A DNA stretch of 46,363 nt from Oxalobacteraceae bacterium (GCA_947374865.1 CANCDR010000020.1:1-46363); one strand, 5' to 3'; numbered from the stretch's first letter, positions 26,767-38,677 are shown. Notes: generated by a model not told the origin, from the letters alone. Numbers and translations are program-made.

Positions 26767-28860
26767 CTATGCTTGCGCCAGCTGTTTTGCCAGCACGGTA
26801 AATTCCTTTTCAAAGTCGAGCGTTTTACGCTGCGAACTCATCGCCATCAAGGCTTCCGACTGACCATCAGGCGTCGATTTAATCCAGATCCACAGACGCC
26901 GTTCGCGAATATAAAACATCGAGAAAACACCGAGAATGAGTAGTAAGCAGCCAAAATAAACGATGTTTTTTCCCGGCGAGCGGGTCAGCTGCAATACTGA
27001 AGCCTTAACCTCCTCAAACTCACGCAGCTGCAAATAGACCGGCGCGCCATAAAACGACGTGTCCGACAGAGCATTCGTCGCCAGCTGTAAAAAGCGGCCC
27101 TGCTTTTCATTCATTTCAACTGCCGGCAAACCATCTTTTTCGCGTGCGACCTGCCATAAATCCCACAGACTGCCATTCAGGATTTTCATGAAAATATCGG
27201 CCGCTTTTTCTTGCTCTGCCACCGGAATCCGCTCCAAGAAAGTGGAGATCGCCATAAAGCCAGCTTGCTCGCCGTTCCCGGCAAACAGCGTCAGTCCGCG
27301 ATAGGCGGAGGCCTCAATCTGCGCACGTAACTGCGGTGCATTCGCCATGCTTGTGGCGACTCCGCGCATGGCATATCGCTGCGCAGCTAGTTTTCGGTAC
27401 TCGGGCTGCATGAGCGCTGCGCGTAACCGCATCCACTCATCGATCTGATTATCGTCATCGGCTGGAATACGCAAATAGCGGAAGGGTTCGGCGGGGGATT
27501 CCCGCATACCCGTCAAAAATACATAGCTACCATCCACCAGTACCGGGACCATGTAATTATTGTATTCACGTGCCTGACCGGTCTTGTCGCGCAACTTGTA
27601 TTGCACGCTGGGGCCGACGTTTTTCAGCTCTTTGTTATTGGCGTTTTTAGCAGCGGAACCCAAGCGCTTTTCCAGGCTGGCCGAAAAACTTTTACTCTGA
27701 TTGACAGCCCGAACGTCTTGTCCGTTCTGACTCATGTTCTCCACATTAAATGGACGAAAGCCAGTCCACTCGACGTTGTACTGCTCATCTGCAGAATTGA
27801 CCAGCGGACTGGATCCACCTACTTCGCCCTGCATGGAGAATTGCGCATTTTTACCACCGGTCATTGAATAACCTGCCAGCTTTAACTTGCTGCCACCATC
27901 GTCAAAGCTCGACTGGTAAATTGCGATGCCTTTATAAACCAAAGGTTCATTGACTTTGATCGTGGCCTCAAAAGATTTTCCTGTTTCCGCATCAATGACT
28001 TCCACCTGACTGGCAAATAATTTCGGCATTCCGGTCGAGTAGTGTTCGATAACGAATTTTTTCAGGCGAATAGTGAAGGGCAGATCTTGAATAAACGCGC
28101 CCTCCTGTTGCTGCACGATGGCGGTATTGCTGCTGCCACCTTCAGGAATTTGTGTATTCGCGCGAAAACTCGGATTGCCAATCCCCAGCCGGTGCTTGGC
28201 AGGGATTTCGGCGATCACGCCATTGCCGGCAAATGGTGTTTTATCGTAGAGCCATTGCTGCAGCTTGATCGGCAGTTCAGAGTCGAGCGTGCCACCAATA
28301 CAAATAATCACGATCGCGCTGTGCGCAAAAATATATCCCCACTTATTGGCCGCACCCTGTTTAGCGGCGATCAGGGTGGCATTTTCGCGCGCGAAGGATT
28401 TGCTTTTGTAGCCGTTTTGCGCAAGACGCTCGCTGAGATCCGCTGTCAGGTTATTACGCGTTGCCGGGCTTTGCCAGTGCATTTTGTGATGAAAATTTTG
28501 CAGCGATTGCTCGCGCACTGTTTCACGCCAGCTTCGCATATCCTTGAGCATTTTGGGCGCATTACGCGAAATGCATAGCGACGTCGACAGTACCAGCACC
28601 ACGATGAACAATAAAAACCACCAGGCTGAATAGAGCGAGTAGAGCCCAAACTTACCAAACACATCGAACCAGAACGGGCCAAATTGATTGACGTAATTTG
28701 GCAGCGGTTCATTCTGTTTGCAAATCGTGCCAATGACGGAGGCAATCGCGATCATCGCCAGCAGGCTGATCGAAAAGCGCATCGAAGAAATCAGCTCGAC
28801 CGTTTCAGCCAGCCAGCGGCGCCGCGTTTGCAGCTGTATTCCGGAGGTACTTGATATCAT
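26767..28860 (-). CDS. resB: Cytochrome c biogenesis protein ResB (Ccs1)
   Basis: 697 residues. Three N-terminal membrane helices (about 26-45, 85-105, 180-200) and one near the C-terminus (~630-650, IVYFGCLLLILGVFSMFYI) flank a large periplasmic domain, as in System II ResB. SSMRFSISLLAMIAIASVIG and NYVNQFGPFW are typical of the family start. With CcsB it forms the haem-export and cytochrome c synthase complex. The start at 28860 lies only 11 bases after the T-tract of the cytochrome c4 terminator and has no ribosome binding site; a later ATG at residue 27 would cut into the first helix. Confidence 0.94.
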   Translation of the reverse strand: MISSTSGIQLQTRRRWLAETVELISSMRFSISLLAMIAIASVIGTICKQNEPLPNYVNQFGPFWFDVFGKFGLYSLYSAWWFLLFIVVLVLSTSLCISRNAPKMLKDMRSWRETVREQSLQNFHHKMHWQSPATRNNLTADLSERLAQNGYKSKSFARENATLIAAKQGAANKWGYIFAHSAIVIICIGGTLDSELPIKLQQWLYDKTPFAGNGVIAEIPAKHRLGIGNPSFRANTQIPEGGSSNTAIVQQQEGAFIQDLPFTIRLKKFVIEHYSTGMPKLFASQVEVIDAETGKSFEATIKVNEPLVYKGIAIYQSSFDDGGSKLKLAGYSMTGGKNAQFSMQGEVGGSSPLVNSADEQYNVEWTGFRPFNVENMSQNGQDVRAVNQSKSFSASLEKRLGSAAKNANNKELKNVGPSVQYKLRDKTGQAREYNNYMVPVLVDGSYVFLTGMRESPAEPFRYLRIPADDDNQIDEWMRLRAALMQPEYRKLAAQRYAMRGVATSMANAPQLRAQIEASAYRGLTLFAGNGEQAGFMAISTFLERIPVAEQEKAADIFMKILNGSLWDLWQVAREKDGLPAVEMNEKQGRFLQLATNALSDTSFYGAPVYLQLREFEEVKASVLQLTRSPGKNIVYFGCLLLILGVFSMFYIRERRLWIWIKSTPDGQSEALMAMSSQRKTLDFEKEFTVLAKQLAQA

Positions 28861-28871
28861 GATGTCTTAAT

Positions 28872-28896
28872 AAAAAAAGGGTGGCCGCAGCCACCC
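28872..28896 (-). terminator. Rho-independent terminator after the cytochrome c4 gene
   Basis: Read on the minus strand: 7-bp perfect stem GGGTGGC / GCCACCC with a 4-base loop followed by seven T residues. It lies 28 bp after the cytochrome c4 stop and ends 11 bp before the resB start codon. Confidence 0.88.
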
Positions 28897-28924
28897 CTGT
28901 TTGTAATTTCGCGGACCGGTGGGA

Positions 28925-29584
28925 TTATTTTAAACCGGCGATGTAATCGGCAACTGCCGCCATCTCATCATCAGAAAGCCGTTTAGCAATCGTCATCATC
29001 TGCGCGCTGTTTTTACGCACACCGCCACGGAATCCGGTCAGCTGCGAAACAGTATAGTCCTGATGCTGTCCGCCGATACGGGCAAACTGCGCCGGGATAC
29101 CCGCGCCATTGGGACCATGACAGCCGGCACAGGCAGGAACATTTTTCTCGGCGATACCGGCGCGGTAAATTTTCTTACCGATTTCAACGGTATCTTTGTT
29201 TTTGGCAGCGCCTGGCTTTTGCGCCTGCGATTCGACGTAGGCAGCCAGATTTTTCATCTCTTCGTCCGTCAGGACTTTGGCATACATGCTCATGACGGCA
29301 TTAACACGCGTCGGGCCTTTGAACTCGACGAGCTGTTTATAGATGTACGCTTCGTGCTGCGCTGCCAGCTTTGGATTTTGACTGATCGTCGAATTGCCGC
29401 CAGCACCGTGACAGGAAATACATGCCGGAATATTGCGACTCGCATCGCCATTCGTGTACAGCGTCTCGCCCTTGGCGGGGTCCGCTTTAACGACTTTTTT
29501 CTCTTCATTGGCATAGGCGACGCTGGCTAAGGCCAGTGCTGCGACCAACATGGTTTTCAATAAGGATGACAAAACACGATTCAT
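28925..29584 (-). CDS. Di-haem cytochrome c4
   Basis: 219 residues with a Sec signal peptide (cleavage near AYA-NEEK) and two c-type haem sites, CISCH (55-59) and CAGCH (152-156), in two homologous ~95-residue halves. Methionines late in each half (MSMYAKVLTDEEM and MTIAKRLSDDEM) are the likely sixth ligands. Cytochrome c4 is a periplasmic electron carrier to terminal oxidases. AAGGTG precedes the ATG. It neighbours the System II maturation genes that would attach its haems. Confidence 0.95.
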   Translation of the reverse strand: MNRVLSSLLKTMLVAALALASVAYANEEKKVVKADPAKGETLYTNGDASRNIPACISCHGAGGNSTISQNPKLAAQHEAYIYKQLVEFKGPTRVNAVMSMYAKVLTDEEMKNLAAYVESQAQKPGAAKNKDTVEIGKKIYRAGIAEKNVPACAGCHGPNGAGIPAQFARIGGQHQDYTVSQLTGFRGGVRKNSAQMMTIAKRLSDDEMAAVADYIAGLK

Positions 29585-29700
29585 TCAAACACCTTGAGGC
29601 TCGTAATTAATATAGGGGCAAAAATAGCGCAGCAGGACATGTATTTTACTGGCGATCGACTAAACTAGTAGCGATGCATTTCACGACTCCGCAACCCCTT

Positions 29701-29710
29701 ATTGTACAAT
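29701..29710. promoter_or_regulatory. 10-bp palindrome ATTGTACAAT with -10-like cores on both strands
   Basis: The palindrome contains TACAAT reading in either direction, a reasonable -10 for engB (plus strand, TTCACG 18 bp upstream as a weak -35). It lies in the 171-bp spacer between the divergent cytochrome c4 and engB genes. By-eye call only. Confidence 0.35.
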
Positions 29711-29755
29711 AGCTTTCTGGCATTTTGCCCCTCTCTTTGTATTTTACACAAACTT

Positions 29756-31473
<1,718 letters not shown>

Positions 31474-31535
31474 TCGACTCCCGATGCGGCTAACTCGCCA
31501 CATCGGCTTTCATCGTCGCTAATGCATCAGGCAAC

Positions 31536-31564
31536 AAAAAAGCCAGGCATGCCTGGCTTTTTTT
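31536..31564. terminator. Bidirectional terminator between hemB and rplQ
   Basis: AGCCAGGCA / TGCCTGGCT is a perfect 18-bp palindrome (31541-31558) flanked by five A on the left and six T on the right. It therefore ends engB-hemB on the plus strand and the ribosomal protein alpha operon on the minus strand. Confidence 0.92.
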
Positions 31565-31581
31565 AAATTGAAAGCGCTGAT

Positions 31582-31974
31582 TTATTCTTCAGCGATTTCT
31601 ACCGCTTCAGTGATTTCTGGGCGGTCAAGCAGTTCAACAAACGCCATAGGCGCGTTGTCGCCTACACGAAAGCCCATTTTCAAAATGCGCAAATAACCGC
31701 CATTACGCGTAGCGTAACGAGGACCCAACTCACTGAACAATTTGCCGACGATTTCGCGGTCACGCAAACGCGCAAAGGCCAAACGCTTATTGGCCAGACT
31801 ATCCGTTTTACCCAATGTAAGCATTGGCTCAACAACGCGACGCAGCTCTTTTGCTTTTGGCAGAGTCGTCTTGATGGCTTCATGACGAAGCAGAGAGACC
31901 ATCATATTGCGAAGCATCGCTAAGCGATGGGAAGAAGTACGATTAAGCTTACGTAGACCGTGACGATGACGCAT
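31582..31974 (-). CDS. rplQ: 50S ribosomal protein L17
   Basis: 130 residues. [20 protein letters not shown] and [20 protein letters not shown] are the invariant N-terminal L17 sequences. It is a large-subunit protein near the exit tunnel. Last gene of the alpha operon, 108 bp after rpoA; the bidirectional terminator follows within 20 bp. Confidence 0.98.
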   Translation of the reverse strand: MRHRHGLRKLNRTSSHRLAMLRNMMVSLLRHEAIKTTLPKAKELRRVVEPMLTLGKTDSLANKRLAFARLRDREIVGKLFSELGPRYATRNGGYLRILKMGFRVGDNAPMAFVELLDRPEITEAVEIAEE

Positions 31975-32082
31975 TATAATTCCTTTAAGTTATGAACAAG
32001 AGCCCAACATCAGCTCATTGGTCCAGCTCTTCTATCGCTACCCTTGAGGCAGCGCGGGCCGGTAAATATGGATCAATAAATC

Positions 32083-33060
32083 TTACTTTTCGAGGCCAGC
32101 AGGTGGCCAGTTTTCCAGCTTCATACCCAATGTCAAACCACGCGAGGCCAAAACTTCTTTGATCTCATTAAGTGATTTACGACCCAGATTTGGCGTCTTG
32201 AGCAATTCATTTTCGCTGCGCTGAATTAAATCACCGATATAGTAAATATTTTCAGCTTTGAGGCAATTAGCCGAACGCACAGTCAATTCAAGATCATCGA
32301 CCGGACGCAAGAGAATCGGATCAACCGACGGTGCACGGGAAGGCGCTTCAGCAGCTGCTTCGGTACCTTCAAGGGCTGCAAACACATTCAACTGATCGAC
32401 CAGCACGCGTGCTGATTGACGGATCGCTTCTTCTGGCGAAATAACACCATTCGTTTCGATATTGATGACCAGCTTGTCCAGATCGGTACGCTGTTCAACG
32501 CGCGCGGATTCAACAAAATAGGAAACCCGACGAACTGGTGAAAAAGACGCATCTAGAATGATACGGCCGATGGTTTTGTTCGCATCTTCAGACAGACGAC
32601 GCACATTACCAGGAACGTAACCGCGACCTTTTTCTACTTTGATCGTCATGTCCAGCTTGCCACCGGCAGTCAGATTTGCGATCACGTGGGAAGGGTTAAT
32701 CAGCTCTACGTCATGCGGCAATTCGATATCGGAAGCCAGCACGGGACCTTCGCCGTCCTTCTTCAAAATCAGAGTGACATCATCACGGTTATGCAGCTTG
32801 AAGACAACGCCCTTCAAGTTCAACAACATGTCGACGACGTCTTCCTGCACGCCATCCAGTGATGAATACTCATGTACGACACCAGCGATCGTGACTTCAG
32901 TCGGCGCGTAGCCAATCATCGAAGACAACAAAACGCGACGTAAGGCATTACCCAGCGTATGGCCATAACCACGCTCAAACGGTTCCATCACGACTTTCGC
33001 GTGGCTCGGTCCGAGCGTCTCGACTTCAATGATACGGGGCTTTAATAAACTATTTTGCAT
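32083..33060 (-). CDS. rpoA: RNA polymerase alpha subunit
   Basis: 325 residues. The N-terminal dimerisation domain (1-~230) has [20 protein letters not shown]; an acidic Ala-rich linker leads to the C-terminal domain (~255-325), with [20 protein letters not shown] and [14 protein letters not shown] for UP-element and activator contacts. AAGGACATTGT lies before the ATG. It sits between rpsD and rplQ as in the standard alpha operon. Confidence 0.98.
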   Translation of the reverse strand: MQNSLLKPRIIEVETLGPSHAKVVMEPFERGYGHTLGNALRRVLLSSMIGYAPTEVTIAGVVHEYSSLDGVQEDVVDMLLNLKGVVFKLHNRDDVTLILKKDGEGPVLASDIELPHDVELINPSHVIANLTAGGKLDMTIKVEKGRGYVPGNVRRLSEDANKTIGRIILDASFSPVRRVSYFVESARVEQRTDLDKLVINIETNGVISPEEAIRQSARVLVDQLNVFAALEGTEAAAEAPSRAPSVDPILLRPVDDLELTVRSANCLKAENIYYIGDLIQRSENELLKTPNLGRKSLNEIKEVLASRGLTLGMKLENWPPAGLEK

Positions 33061-33123
33061 ACAATGTCCTTTTCAATACCCTCGACTCGTTACGTCGATA
33101 AGGCTGATGGCATTCGATGGGAA

Positions 33124-33146
33124 GGTGCACACGGTCTGTGTGCACC
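33124..33146 (-). promoter_or_regulatory. Perfect 9-bp hairpin between rpsD and rpoA
   Basis: GGTGCACAC and GTGTGCACC pair around a 5-base loop. It starts about 10 bases after the rpsD stop and about 60 bp before rpoA. There is no T-tract, so it is not a standard terminator; an mRNA-processing or stability element is possible. Confidence 0.6.
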
Positions 33147-33156
33147 AGTTTGATAA

Positions 33157-33780
33157 TTAACGTGAGTACAGTTCGACGATCAGCGATTCATTAACGTCTT
33201 GTGCAATATCAGAACGGTCTGGAGCGGACTTGAATGTACCTTCCATCTTCTTAGGATCAACCGTGACCCATGAAGGCATGCCAATTTGCTCAGCCAAAGA
33301 AAGCGCTTCAACGATACGCACTTGCTTTTTCGATTTTTCACGAACGGCAACGACGTCGCCAGCTTTAACTTGATACGAAGCGATATTGACGACATTACCA
33401 TTGACCGTAAAAGCCTTATGGCTGACTAACTGACGACCTTCAGCACGGGTAGAACCAAAGCCCATACGATATACGACATTATCCAGACGTGCTTCGAGAA
33501 GCTTGAGCAGTGTTTCGCCGGTGTTACCCTTGCGACGATCAGCTTCAGCGAAATAACGGCGGAACTGACGCTCCAAAATGCCGTACATACGTTTTACTTT
33601 TTGCTTTTCACGTAACTGATTACCGTAATCGGAAGTACGCGCACCAGAAGTACGGCCATGTTGACCAGGCTTTGAATCAAGTTTGCACTTGGAATCCAGC
33701 GAGCGACGAGCGCTCTTAAGGAACAGGTCCGTGCCTTCACGGCGTGAGAGTTTTGCTTTAGGTCCAATATAACGAGCCAC
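33157..33780 (-). CDS. rpsD: 30S ribosomal protein S4
   Basis: 207 residues. [19 protein letters not shown] starts the protein, and the S4 RNA-binding domain (~97-160) contains [20 protein letters not shown]. There is no zinc-binding Cys cluster, so it is the C-minus form common in Proteobacteria. S4 starts 30S assembly and in E. coli represses the alpha operon. Here an unusually long 184-bp spacer with two hairpins separates it from rpsK. Confidence 0.98.
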   Translation of the reverse strand: MARYIGPKAKLSRREGTDLFLKSARRSLDSKCKLDSKPGQHGRTSGARTSDYGNQLREKQKVKRMYGILERQFRRYFAEADRRKGNTGETLLKLLEARLDNVVYRMGFGSTRAEGRQLVSHKAFTVNGNVVNIASYQVKAGDVVAVREKSKKQVRIVEALSLAEQIGMPSWVTVDPKKMEGTFKSAPDRSDIAQDVNESLIVELYSR

Positions 33781-33886
33781 AATAAATCCTTTAATTAAAT
33801 GACGCTTGCACCAAATTATTCAGGCGAACAATTTGACAAACGCTAGTCTGCTTTGCCATCAAACAGACAGTGGGCTTAATAACAAA

Positions 33887-33908
33887 GCCCGCCAAAACTT
33901 TGGCGGGC
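33887..33908 (-). terminator. Terminator-like hairpin between rpsK and rpsD
   Basis: Read on the minus strand: 10-bp perfect arms GCCCGCCAAA and TTTGGCGGGC with a minimal loop, followed by TTTGTTATT. This looks like a partial terminator or attenuator inside the alpha operon, about 105 bp before rpsD. Confidence 0.65.
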
Positions 33909-33934
33909 GAGCAAGACAAATTCCAACAACAGAA

Positions 33935-33953
33935 GGACGATATGAAATCGTCC
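33935..33953 (-). promoter_or_regulatory. Second hairpin in the rpsK-rpsD spacer
   Basis: GGACGAT and ATCGTCC pair (7 bp) around a 5-base loop, 11 bases after the rpsK stop and 26 bases upstream of the terminator-like stem. Together they make the spacer structured; role unknown. Confidence 0.5.
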
Positions 33954-33964
33954 CACTGCTTACA

Positions 33965-34369
33965 TCAAATACGACGACGCTTTGGCGGACGGCAGCCGTT
34001 GTGCGGTACTGGCGTCACGTCCTGGATCTGGGTAATCTTGATGCCAAGATTATTCAGAGCACGAACAGCAGACTCGCGACCAGGACCTGGGCCCTTGATA
34101 CGCACTTCTAGATTTTTTACGCCACATTCAACAGCGACTTTACCAGCGGCTTCTGCTGCAACCTGGGCTGCAAACGGGGTCGATTTACGCGAACCCTTAA
34201 AGCCGGCACCACCAGAGGTTGCCCATGACAGCGCATTTCCCTGACGATCCGTAATCGTGATGATGGTGTTATTGAAGGACGCATGGATATGCGCGATGCC
34301 TTCAGCAACATTCTTTTTTACCTTTTTACGCACGCGTGCTGCGGCGGCGTTATTTGGAGATTTTGCCAT
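33965..34369 (-). CDS. rpsK: 30S ribosomal protein S11
   Basis: 134 residues. [19 protein letters not shown] and [20 protein letters not shown] are diagnostic, as is the ending [12 protein letters not shown]. It lies in the platform of the 30S subunit near the E site. It follows rpsM by 42 bp in the usual order rpsM-rpsK-rpsD-rpoA-rplQ. Confidence 0.98.
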   Translation of the reverse strand: MAKSPNNAAAARVRKKVKKNVAEGIAHIHASFNNTIITITDRQGNALSWATSGGAGFKGSRKSTPFAAQVAAEAAGKVAVECGVKNLEVRIKGPGPGRESAVRALNNLGIKITQIQDVTPVPHNGCRPPKRRRI

Positions 34370-34411
34370 AATAGTTTCCTTGAAACGGACTGGTCAAACT
34401 AAACGCTTAAA

Positions 34412-34777
34412 TTACTTCTTCAGCGATTGTGCGGCCTTGCGAGGACCCTTACGAGTACGCGCGTTGGTTCTTGTGCGTTGACCACGTACAGGCAGACCTT
34501 TACGGTGACGCATTCCACGGTAGCAACCAAGATCCATCAGGCGCTTGATATTCATCGAGAGTTCACGACGCAAGTCGCCCTCAACGATAAACTTGCCGAT
34601 CTCTTCGCGGAGCTTTTCGAGCTCGTTGTCGTCTAGATCTTTGACCTTTTTATTGGTCGGAACACCTGACTTAACGCAAATATCTTGCGCACGTGGGCGG
34701 CCAACACCATAAATAGCAGTTAAGCCAATGACGGTGTGTTGATGATTTGGGATATTAACCCCTGCGATACGTGCCAT
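34412..34777 (-). CDS. rpsM: 30S ribosomal protein S13
   Basis: 121 residues. [20 protein letters not shown] starts the protein, with the helix-two-turn-helix region and the basic C-terminal tail [20 protein letters not shown] that reaches the P-site tRNA. Head of the 30S subunit. Follows rpmJ by 27 bp. Confidence 0.98.
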   Translation of the reverse strand: MARIAGVNIPNHQHTVIGLTAIYGVGRPRAQDICVKSGVPTNKKVKDLDDNELEKLREEIGKFIVEGDLRRELSMNIKRLMDLGCYRGMRHRKGLPVRGQRTRTNARTRKGPRKAAQSLKK

Positions 34778-34804
34778 TCGTTATTCCTCGATCAATAACG
34801 TTAA

Positions 34805-34918
34805 TTAACCTTGGCGCTGTTTATGGCGCGGTTCTGTGCAAATTACACGAACTACGCCTTTGCGCTTGATGATCTTACAGTTGCGGCAGATCCGCTTAAC
34901 TGATGCGAGCACTTTCAT
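34805..34918 (-). CDS. rpmJ: 50S ribosomal protein L36
   Basis: A 37-residue gene. It begins [20 protein letters not shown] and ends with [11 protein letters not shown]. The zinc-ribbon ligands C-x2-C, C and H are retained, so this is the zinc-binding C-plus form. Located between infA and rpsM, the usual beta-proteobacterial position. Confidence 0.97.
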   Translation of the reverse strand: MKVLASVKRICRNCKIIKRKGVVRVICTEPRHKQRQG

Positions 34919-34981
34919 TTTTGCCCTCTTTCTTTCAAAAACTTATGTTATGCGGAACTACTAATTGCGTAGTGCTAAAAA

Positions 34982-35200
34982 TTACTTAGTTCTAAATACA
35001 ATACGTGCACGACTTAAATCATAAGGCGTTAGTTCTACTGTGACCTTATCTCCAGGAAGAATGCGAATGTAGTTCATACGCATTTTTCCAGAAATGTGAC
35101 CTAAAACTACGTGCCCATTTTCCAGTTTTACCCGGAAGGTTGCATTTGGGAGATTTTCAAGAATCTCACCCTGCATTTGAATTACGTCATCTTTTGCCAT
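34982..35200 (-). CDS. infA: Translation initiation factor IF-1
   Basis: 72 residues, one OB fold. [20 protein letters not shown] and the [15 protein letters not shown] motif are diagnostic. It blocks the A site during initiation. It follows secY by 23 bp and is followed by rpmJ, as in other Burkholderiales. Confidence 0.97.
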   Translation of the reverse strand: MAKDDVIQMQGEILENLPNATFRVKLENGHVVLGHISGKMRMNYIRILPGDKVTVELTPYDLSRARIVFRTK

Positions 35201-35223
35201 GCGTTATGCTCATCTCCTGGCGC

Positions 35224-36555
35224 TTATCGTGTTTGAATTCCACCCTTGAAATTCGCTTTACGAAGTAGCGATTCATACTGTTGAGACATGACGTAATTTT
35301 GAACTTGTGCCATGAAATCCATAGTCACTACAACAATGATCAAGAGTGACGTCCCGCCGAAATAAAATGGAACTTTCCAACGTGCAATCAAAAATTCTGG
35401 CAACAAGCAAACTAAAGTAATGTACACAGCGCCAGCTAAAGTCAATCGCGTCAGAATCTTATCGATATAGCGTGCAGTCTGATCGCCTGGGCGAATACCA
35501 GGAACAAATGCACCGCTCTTCTTTAAATTATCCGCTGTTTCTTTACTGTTAAAAACCAAGGCAGTATAAAAAAAGCAAAAGAATACAATCGCGACAGCGT
35601 ACAACAAAGCATGAATCGGTTCACCAGGTGCCATCGACGCAGCCAAATCCTTAAGGAACAATACAAACGGATTGCTCGAATCGCCTGAAGTAAACCAACT
35701 GGTAATCGTTGCAGGGAACAAAATAATGGAAGAAGCGAAGATCGGCGGAATTACACCAGCCATATTTAGCTTCAGTGGCAAATGACTACTTTGACCACCA
35801 TAAATTTTGTTACCTACTTGCCGCTTGGCGTAATTGACCAGAATTTTACGTTGGCCTCGTTCAATAAACACGACAACGAAAGTAACCGCAGCAACGATCA
35901 AACAAATCAGAATTGCCGACAGCGCGTTCATTGATCCGCTTCTTACTAATTCAAATAAACCACCGAGTGCATTTGGCAGACCTGCAGCAATACCGGCGAA
36001 AATAATGATCGAAATACCATTTCCCAAACCACGCTCAGTGATTTGTTCACCCAGCCACATCAGGAACATCGTACCAGTCACCAGTGTTACCACAGTGGTA
36101 AAGCGAAAGGCCATGCCGGGATCAATCACCAAACCAGACTGCGACTCCAAAGCCACTGCAATCCCTAACGCCTGGAACGTTGCCAATAACAAGGTGCCAT
36201 AACGGGTATACTGCGTAATCTTGCGGCGACCAGACTCCCCTTCTTTTTTTAGGGACTCTAACTGCTTTGATACAATCGACATCAACTGCATGATGATCGA
36301 GGCAGAGATATACGGCATGATACCAAGAGCGAATATGGTAAACCGGGAGAGCGCTCCGCCGGAGAACATATTAAACATCCCAAGGATACCGCCTTGATTC
36401 TCTTTGAAAAGTTGCGTCAATTGCGTTGGATCGATACCCGGAACCGGGATATGGGCACCAACGCGATAAACAATTAATGCACCAAGCAGGAACCACAAGC
36501 GACCCCAAGGAAAGCCGTTTGCAGCACCTTTTGCCAACTGAGGAGTTGTTACCAC
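35224..36555 (-). CDS. secY: Protein translocase subunit SecY
   Basis: 443 residues with ten membrane helices; the central channel of the Sec translocon. [32 protein letters not shown] and [19 protein letters not shown] are conserved SecY signatures. The start is a GTG at 36555 with GGAGTG seven bases upstream. Located after rplO in the spc operon, as is standard. Confidence 0.98.
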   Translation of the reverse strand: MVTTPQLAKGAANGFPWGRLWFLLGALIVYRVGAHIPVPGIDPTQLTQLFKENQGGILGMFNMFSGGALSRFTIFALGIMPYISASIIMQLMSIVSKQLESLKKEGESGRRKITQYTRYGTLLLATFQALGIAVALESQSGLVIDPGMAFRFTTVVTLVTGTMFLMWLGEQITERGLGNGISIIIFAGIAAGLPNALGGLFELVRSGSMNALSAILICLIVAAVTFVVVFIERGQRKILVNYAKRQVGNKIYGGQSSHLPLKLNMAGVIPPIFASSIILFPATITSWFTSGDSSNPFVLFLKDLAASMAPGEPIHALLYAVAIVFFCFFYTALVFNSKETADNLKKSGAFVPGIRPGDQTARYIDKILTRLTLAGAVYITLVCLLPEFLIARWKVPFYFGGTSLLIIVVVTMDFMAQVQNYVMSQQYESLLRKANFKGGIQTR

Positions 36556-36579
36556 TTTACACTCCCAATGACAGTAATA

Positions 36580-37011
36580 TTAAGCAACAGAACCACCAGC
36601 AGCTTCAATCGCGCTTTTGGCGCCCTTGGTTGCAATCAAACCCTTGAGCACGACCTTTTTGGAAATACTTCCAGACAGAATCACGCGCACAACGCGGGCT
36701 AATTCTCCAACCAGGCCAGCTTGCTTTAAAGCGATCACGTCGATTTCGGCGACTGGCAATTTCTCCAGATCCGACAAACGAACTTCTGCTTTGTAAGGTG
36801 TTGCCAATGATTTAAAACCGCGCTTAGGCAGACGGCGCTGGAGCGGCATCTGACCACCCTCGAAACCGACTTTATGAAAACCGCCTGAACGCGACTTTTG
36901 TCCCTTGTGACCACGGCCAGAAGTCTTACCGAGGCCAGAACCAATACCGCGGCCTACACGGCGCTTGTAATGTTTTGCGCCATCGGCTGGCTGAATGCTA
37001 TTAAGTTCCAT
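36580..37011 (-). CDS. rplO: 50S ribosomal protein L15
   Basis: 143 residues. [20 protein letters not shown] leads into the Gly/Arg/Lys-rich extension [20 protein letters not shown], and [17 protein letters not shown] is the conserved core motif. Placed rpmD-rplO-secY as usual. Confidence 0.98.
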   Translation of the reverse strand: MELNSIQPADGAKHYKRRVGRGIGSGLGKTSGRGHKGQKSRSGGFHKVGFEGGQMPLQRRLPKRGFKSLATPYKAEVRLSDLEKLPVAEIDVIALKQAGLVGELARVVRVILSGSISKKVVLKGLIATKGAKSAIEAAGGSVA

Positions 37012-37037
37012 AATTAACTCCGACCGAAAGCTTGCGC

Positions 37038-37217
37038 TTACGATACAACTTTCACAAGATACGAGACTTTGTTGATCATTCCACGAACCGCTGGCGTGTC
37101 TTCAAGGACAGAGACCGAGTTGATCCGGCGAAGGCCAAGACCACGTACAGTCGCACGGTGAGATTCACGTGTACCAATGAGTCCCATGACTAATTTTACT
37201 TTGACGGTTTGTGTCAT
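37038..37217 (-). CDS. rpmD: 50S ribosomal protein L30
   Basis: 59 residues from the ATG at 37217 ([20 protein letters not shown]); the frame is open upstream to 37271 but that part overlaps the end of rps[21 protein letters not shown] is the conserved L30 segment. Length is normal for bacterial L30. Confidence 0.97.
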   Translation of the reverse strand: MTQTVKVKLVMGLIGTRESHRATVRGLGLRRINSVSVLEDTPAVRGMINKVSYLVKVVS

Positions 37218-37227
37218 CACAATCACC

Positions 37228-37746
37228 TTAACCCAAGATTTCTTCAATAGACTTGCCGCGCTTAGCAGCAATCTCTGAAGCAGTATTCATTTTTGCTAAG
37301 CCGTCAAGCGTAGCGCGGACCATGTTGTATGGGTTTGTTGAACCAATGGACTTGGCAACAACGTTCGTTACACCCATGACTTCAAAGATCGCCCGCATTG
37401 GTCCACCAGCAATAACGCCAGCACCATCTTTGGCTGGCGACATCATCACAGATGAGGCACCGTGCTTACCAAATACGGTATGTTGCAAAGTCCCGTTTTT
37501 CAACGTGACTTTAATCATTTTACGACGCGCTTCTTCCATCGCTTTTTGTACAGCAACTGGCACTTCTTTTGACTTGCCTTTGCCCATACCAATACGACCG
37601 TCGCCATCACCAACAACAGCCAGTGCAGCAAAACCCATGATCCGGCCACCCTTAACTACCTTGGTGACGCGATTAACAGCGATCATTTTTTCGCGCATGC
37701 CATCATCAGGCTTGTCGCTTTGCATCTTTGATTGCATCTTTGCCAT
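37228..37746 (-). CDS. rpsE: 30S ribosomal protein S5
   Basis: 172 residues. The double-stranded RNA-binding-like N-terminal domain contains [20 protein letters not shown], the conserved loop tied to decoding accuracy and spectinomycin; [20 protein letters not shown] and [16 protein letters not shown] lie in the C-terminal half. Upstream of rpmD by 10 bp. Confidence 0.98.
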   Translation of the reverse strand: MAKMQSKMQSDKPDDGMREKMIAVNRVTKVVKGGRIMGFAALAVVGDGDGRIGMGKGKSKEVPVAVQKAMEEARRKMIKVTLKNGTLQHTVFGKHGASSVMMSPAKDGAGVIAGGPMRAIFEVMGVTNVVAKSIGSTNPYNMVRATLDGLAKMNTASEIAAKRGKSIEEILG

Positions 37747-37758
37747 GACAAATCTTCC

Positions 37759-38121
37759 TTAGAACTTCAGACCGGCTTCGCGAGCAGCTTCAGCAACAGC
37801 TTTCACACGACCGTGATAACGGAATCCAGAGCGATCGAAAGCAACCTCGACAATCCCTGCCTTCAATGCTTTCTCAGCAACGCGCTTACCAACCAAGGCT
37901 GCAGCAGCAACATTGCCACCCAGACCTGATTGACCCGCAAGGGCCAAACGCACTTCGGCTTCAAGAGTCGAGGCTGAAGCAAGAACTTTAGCATCCGGAC
38001 TAATGATGCTTGCATAAATATGCAAATTAGTACGATGCACTGCCAGGCGATTGACCTTCAGCTCAGCAATCTTAGCCCGAGTCTGACGTCCGCGGCGCAA
38101 ACGTGATTGTTTCTTATCCAT
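37759..38121 (-). CDS. rplR: 50S ribosomal protein L18
   Basis: 120 residues from the ATG at 38121 ([20 protein letters not shown]); a TTG two codons upstream is unlikely. [20 protein letters not shown] is the conserved C-terminal 5S rRNA-binding part. Follows rplF by 12 bp. Confidence 0.97.
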   Translation of the reverse strand: MDKKQSRLRRGRQTRAKIAELKVNRLAVHRTNLHIYASIISPDAKVLASASTLEAEVRLALAGQSGLGGNVAAAALVGKRVAEKALKAGIVEVAFDRSGFRYHGRVKAVAEAAREAGLKF

Positions 38122-38133
38122 CGTCAACCCCTA

Positions 38134-38667
38134 TTACTTCTTCTTGGTTTCTTTAAGCGTTACCACTTCGTCCGAGTAGCGGACGCCCTTGCCTTTATAT
38201 GGCTCAGGAGCGCGATAAGCACGAACTTCAGCAGCGACTTGACCAACCTGTTGACGACTAATACCTTTGATCAGGATTTCAGTCGCTGTTGGTGTTTCAC
38301 ACTTCACGCCAGCAGGCATTTGGTGAACGACAGGATGAGAAAAACCCAAAGAAAGATTCAGTTTGTCGCCTTGAGCTTGCGCTTTATAGCCAACACCAAC
38401 TAAGTTCAGTTTCTTTTCAAAGCCCTTGGTAACACCCTGCACCATGTTATTGACCAGAGCGCGCAATGTACCAGACATTGCATTCGCTTCACGGCTATCA
38501 TTAGCAGCAGCAAATTTGAGAACACCGCTGGTGTTTTCAATGGTGACCAAACCTGTTAGGGCCTGCGATAGGGAACCCAAAGGTCCTTTGACTACAATCT
38601 GCTCAGGGCTGATAGTGACATCGGCACCTGTTGGCAGTGAAATCGGCATTTTACCTACACGTGACAT
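38134..38667 (-). CDS. rplF: 50S ribosomal protein L6
   Basis: 177 residues from the ATG at 38667 ([17 protein letters not shown]), preceded by AAGGAGTTC; the 13 codons before it overlap rpsH. The C-terminal signature [16 protein letters not shown] is present. Binds at the base of the L7/L12 stalk. Confidence 0.98.
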   Translation of the reverse strand: MSRVGKMPISLPTGADVTISPEQIVVKGPLGSLSQALTGLVTIENTSGVLKFAAANDSREANAMSGTLRALVNNMVQGVTKGFEKKLNLVGVGYKAQAQGDKLNLSLGFSHPVVHQMPAGVKCETPTATEILIKGISRQQVGQVAAEVRAYRAPEPYKGKGVRYSDEVVTLKETKKK

Positions 38668-38677
38668 CTTGAACTCC

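Noticed and set aside
31975..32082. Imperfect hairpin (AAGAGC/GCTCTT) between rpoA and rplQ
   Set aside because: Requires bulges and a long loop; too weak to call a regulatory element.
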